Positions 13,860 through 14,751 of a stretch of 14,751 bases of DNA are shown here, piece after piece. A program made the position numbers and the translations under genes. This stretch comes from an uncultured Lachnospiraceae bacterium. Lineage in GTDB: Bacteria; Bacillota_A; Clostridia; Lachnospirales; Lachnospiraceae. Location of the stretch: positions 1-14,751 of the forward strand of contig CADBNG010000431.1 of NCBI GenBank assembly GCA_902795985.1, written 5' to 3'. Positions within the stretch are counted from its first letter, which is position 1. Every line of letters starts with the position of its first letter. Below the pieces are notes generated by a model that worked only from the letters and a program-made list of their open reading frames with translations, searched no databases and was not told the DNA's origin.

Positions 13860-13905
13860 TTCTGTATAACAGAACAACCCTGTGTTCCGGGAAAGGAGGA
13901 TTATC

Positions 13906-14751
13906 ATGAACAGACACGACATCACCCGGGATGAGTTTATGCTGGATGGACAGTTTGCGGAAGAAGGATATGACTGGTGGTGGCATTCCTTTACCGCCAT
14001 TCATGAAAAGACCGGTAAACCGAAACCTTTTTTTCTGGAGTTTTTCACCTGCAATCCTGAACTTGGCGGCAGCCAGCCGGTTTTCGGACAGCTGCCGGAA
14101 AACCAGGCAAAGGGGATCCGCCCTTCCTATTTAATGGTGAAGATCGGGACCTGGGGGACCGAGCATTTTCAGCTCCACCGGTTCTTTGGATGGAATACTG
14201 TTGAGATGAAAGGAAAAGCGCCCTTCACGATTACGGCAGAGGACTGTTATCTGTCGGAATATTATACAAAGGGTGAAGTATCCGTTCATGGCGCCGAAGA
14301 ACATCCGGAATGGATGTGCGACAACGGGACGATAAGCTGGGATCTGACAATCGATAAAAAGATTGCCTATAACGTGGGCTACGGAGCCAGTTCCCCTTTC
14401 CGCAAGTTAAAGGCCTTTGAAATGTACTGGCACGCCGAAGGAGTGAAAACTCTGTATAATGGGGTTGTTATCTGCAACGGTGAACGGTATATTGTCGAAC
14501 CGGAAACCTGTTACGGTTACGCGGACAAAAACTGGGGAAGTGATTTTACTTCTCCCTGGGTCTGGCTGTCTTCCTGCAATCTTACGAGCCGGAAGACCGG
14601 GAACAGGCTGAAAAACAGCGCTTTTGATATTGGCGGAGGCAAGCCCATCGCGTTCGGGATTACTTTTGACCGCAAGCTTCTTGGCGAACTGTATTACGAA
14701 GGAACTTCCTATGAATTCAATTTTTCAAAATTCTGGATGTTCCCGGGCACG
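13906..14751 (+). CDS. Tocopherol cyclase-like family protein (3' end outside window)
   Basis: An open frame of 282 codons runs from ATG 13906 to the right edge without a stop. AAAGGAGG (13892-13899) sits 6 bases upstream, an excellent ribosome-binding site. The protein is rich in Trp, Tyr and Phe: YDWWWHSF (about 22-29), WTE/WGTEHFQLHRFFGW-type stretch (about 84-96), and CYGYADKNWGSDF (about 208-220) followed by WVWLSSCNL. The YADKNWG motif and overall pattern match bacterial proteins annotated as tocopherol cyclase family, a lipocalin-like double barrel. No signal peptide is visible. An anaerobe is not expected to make tocopherol, so a different hydrophobic ligand or substrate is likely; none can be named. 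It is probably a separate transcription unit. Confidence 0.8.
   Translation, partial: MNRHDITRDEFMLDGQFAEEGYDWWWHSFTAIHEKTGKPKPFFLEFFTCNPELGGSQPVFGQLPENQAKGIRPSYLMVKIGTWGTEHFQLHRFFGWNTVEMKGKAPFTITAEDCYLSEYYTKGEVSVHGAEEHPEWMCDNGTISWDLTIDKKIAYNVGYGASSPFRKLKAFEMYWHAEGVKTLYNGVVICNGERYIVEPETCYGYADKNWGSDFTSPWVWLSSCNLTSRKTGNRLKNSAFDIGGGKPIAFGITFDRKLLGELYYEGTSYEFNFSKFWMFPGT

Noticed and set aside
13072..14004. Minus-strand open frame (310 codons) spanning the cytidylate-kinase-like gene
   Set aside because: It runs antisense through the kinase-like gene, the intergenic hairpin and the next gene start, with no recognisable protein features. The + strand genes have strong ribosome-binding sites.

Overview
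The window reads as chromosomal DNA of a low-GC-lineage, Gram-positive anaerobe of class Clostridia, most like the Lachnospiraceae/Lachnospirales, although its base composition is moderate (roughly half G+C by eye). This rests on gene order and protein style: a radC-mreB-mreC-mreD-pbp2-rodA block, a ylm-type division block (yggS, sepF, lspA, rluD), a very long PBP2, a small P-loop protein and a membrane-anchored HlyD-like protein beside yggS, a cytidylate-kinase-like ATPase and a tocopherol-cyclase-like protein. All supported genes are on the + strand. I saw no RNA genes, insertion sequences, CRISPR arrays or phage genes.

Layout. Bases 1-138 are the 3' end of single-chain glycyl-tRNA synthetase, closed by an intrinsic terminator (164-187). 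A promoter at about 223-251 then starts a tightly packed cell-elongation operon: radC, an MreB-like actin homologue, mreC, mreD, mrdA (PBP2), rodA and a membrane-anchored D,D-carboxypeptidase (284-8495). Most junctions overlap or are a few bases apart. A strong promoter at 8499-8527 opens the second block: a 141-residue P-loop protein, a HlyD-like bitopic membrane protein, yggS (TTG start), sepF, lspA and rluD (8559-13064). A third promoter (13047-13075) drives a cytidylate-kinase-like gene. After a short intergenic hairpin comes a tocopherol-cyclase-like gene that runs off the right edge.

How the genes work together. MreC, MreD, PBP2 and RodA are core parts of the lateral-wall (Rod/elongasome) synthase, and the carboxypeptidase trims pentapeptides. 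SepF anchors FtsZ to the membrane, and LspA matures lipoproteins. The two blocks, which lie far apart in Bacillus subtilis, are adjacent here. Genes often found inside them (minCDE between pbp2 and rodA; ylmG, ylmH, divIVA and ileS between sepF and lspA) are absent from the window.

Most interesting points: the MreB-like protein has lost the canonical catalytic residues of an actin-type ATPase; PBP2 carries an acidic insertion of about 250 residues inside its catalytic region; the P-loop/HlyD-like pair has no known function yet sits under its own strong promoter ahead of yggS-sepF; a perfect 12-bp stem hairpin lies inside the HlyD-like gene; and a consensus-like promoter lies inside yggS just before sepF.
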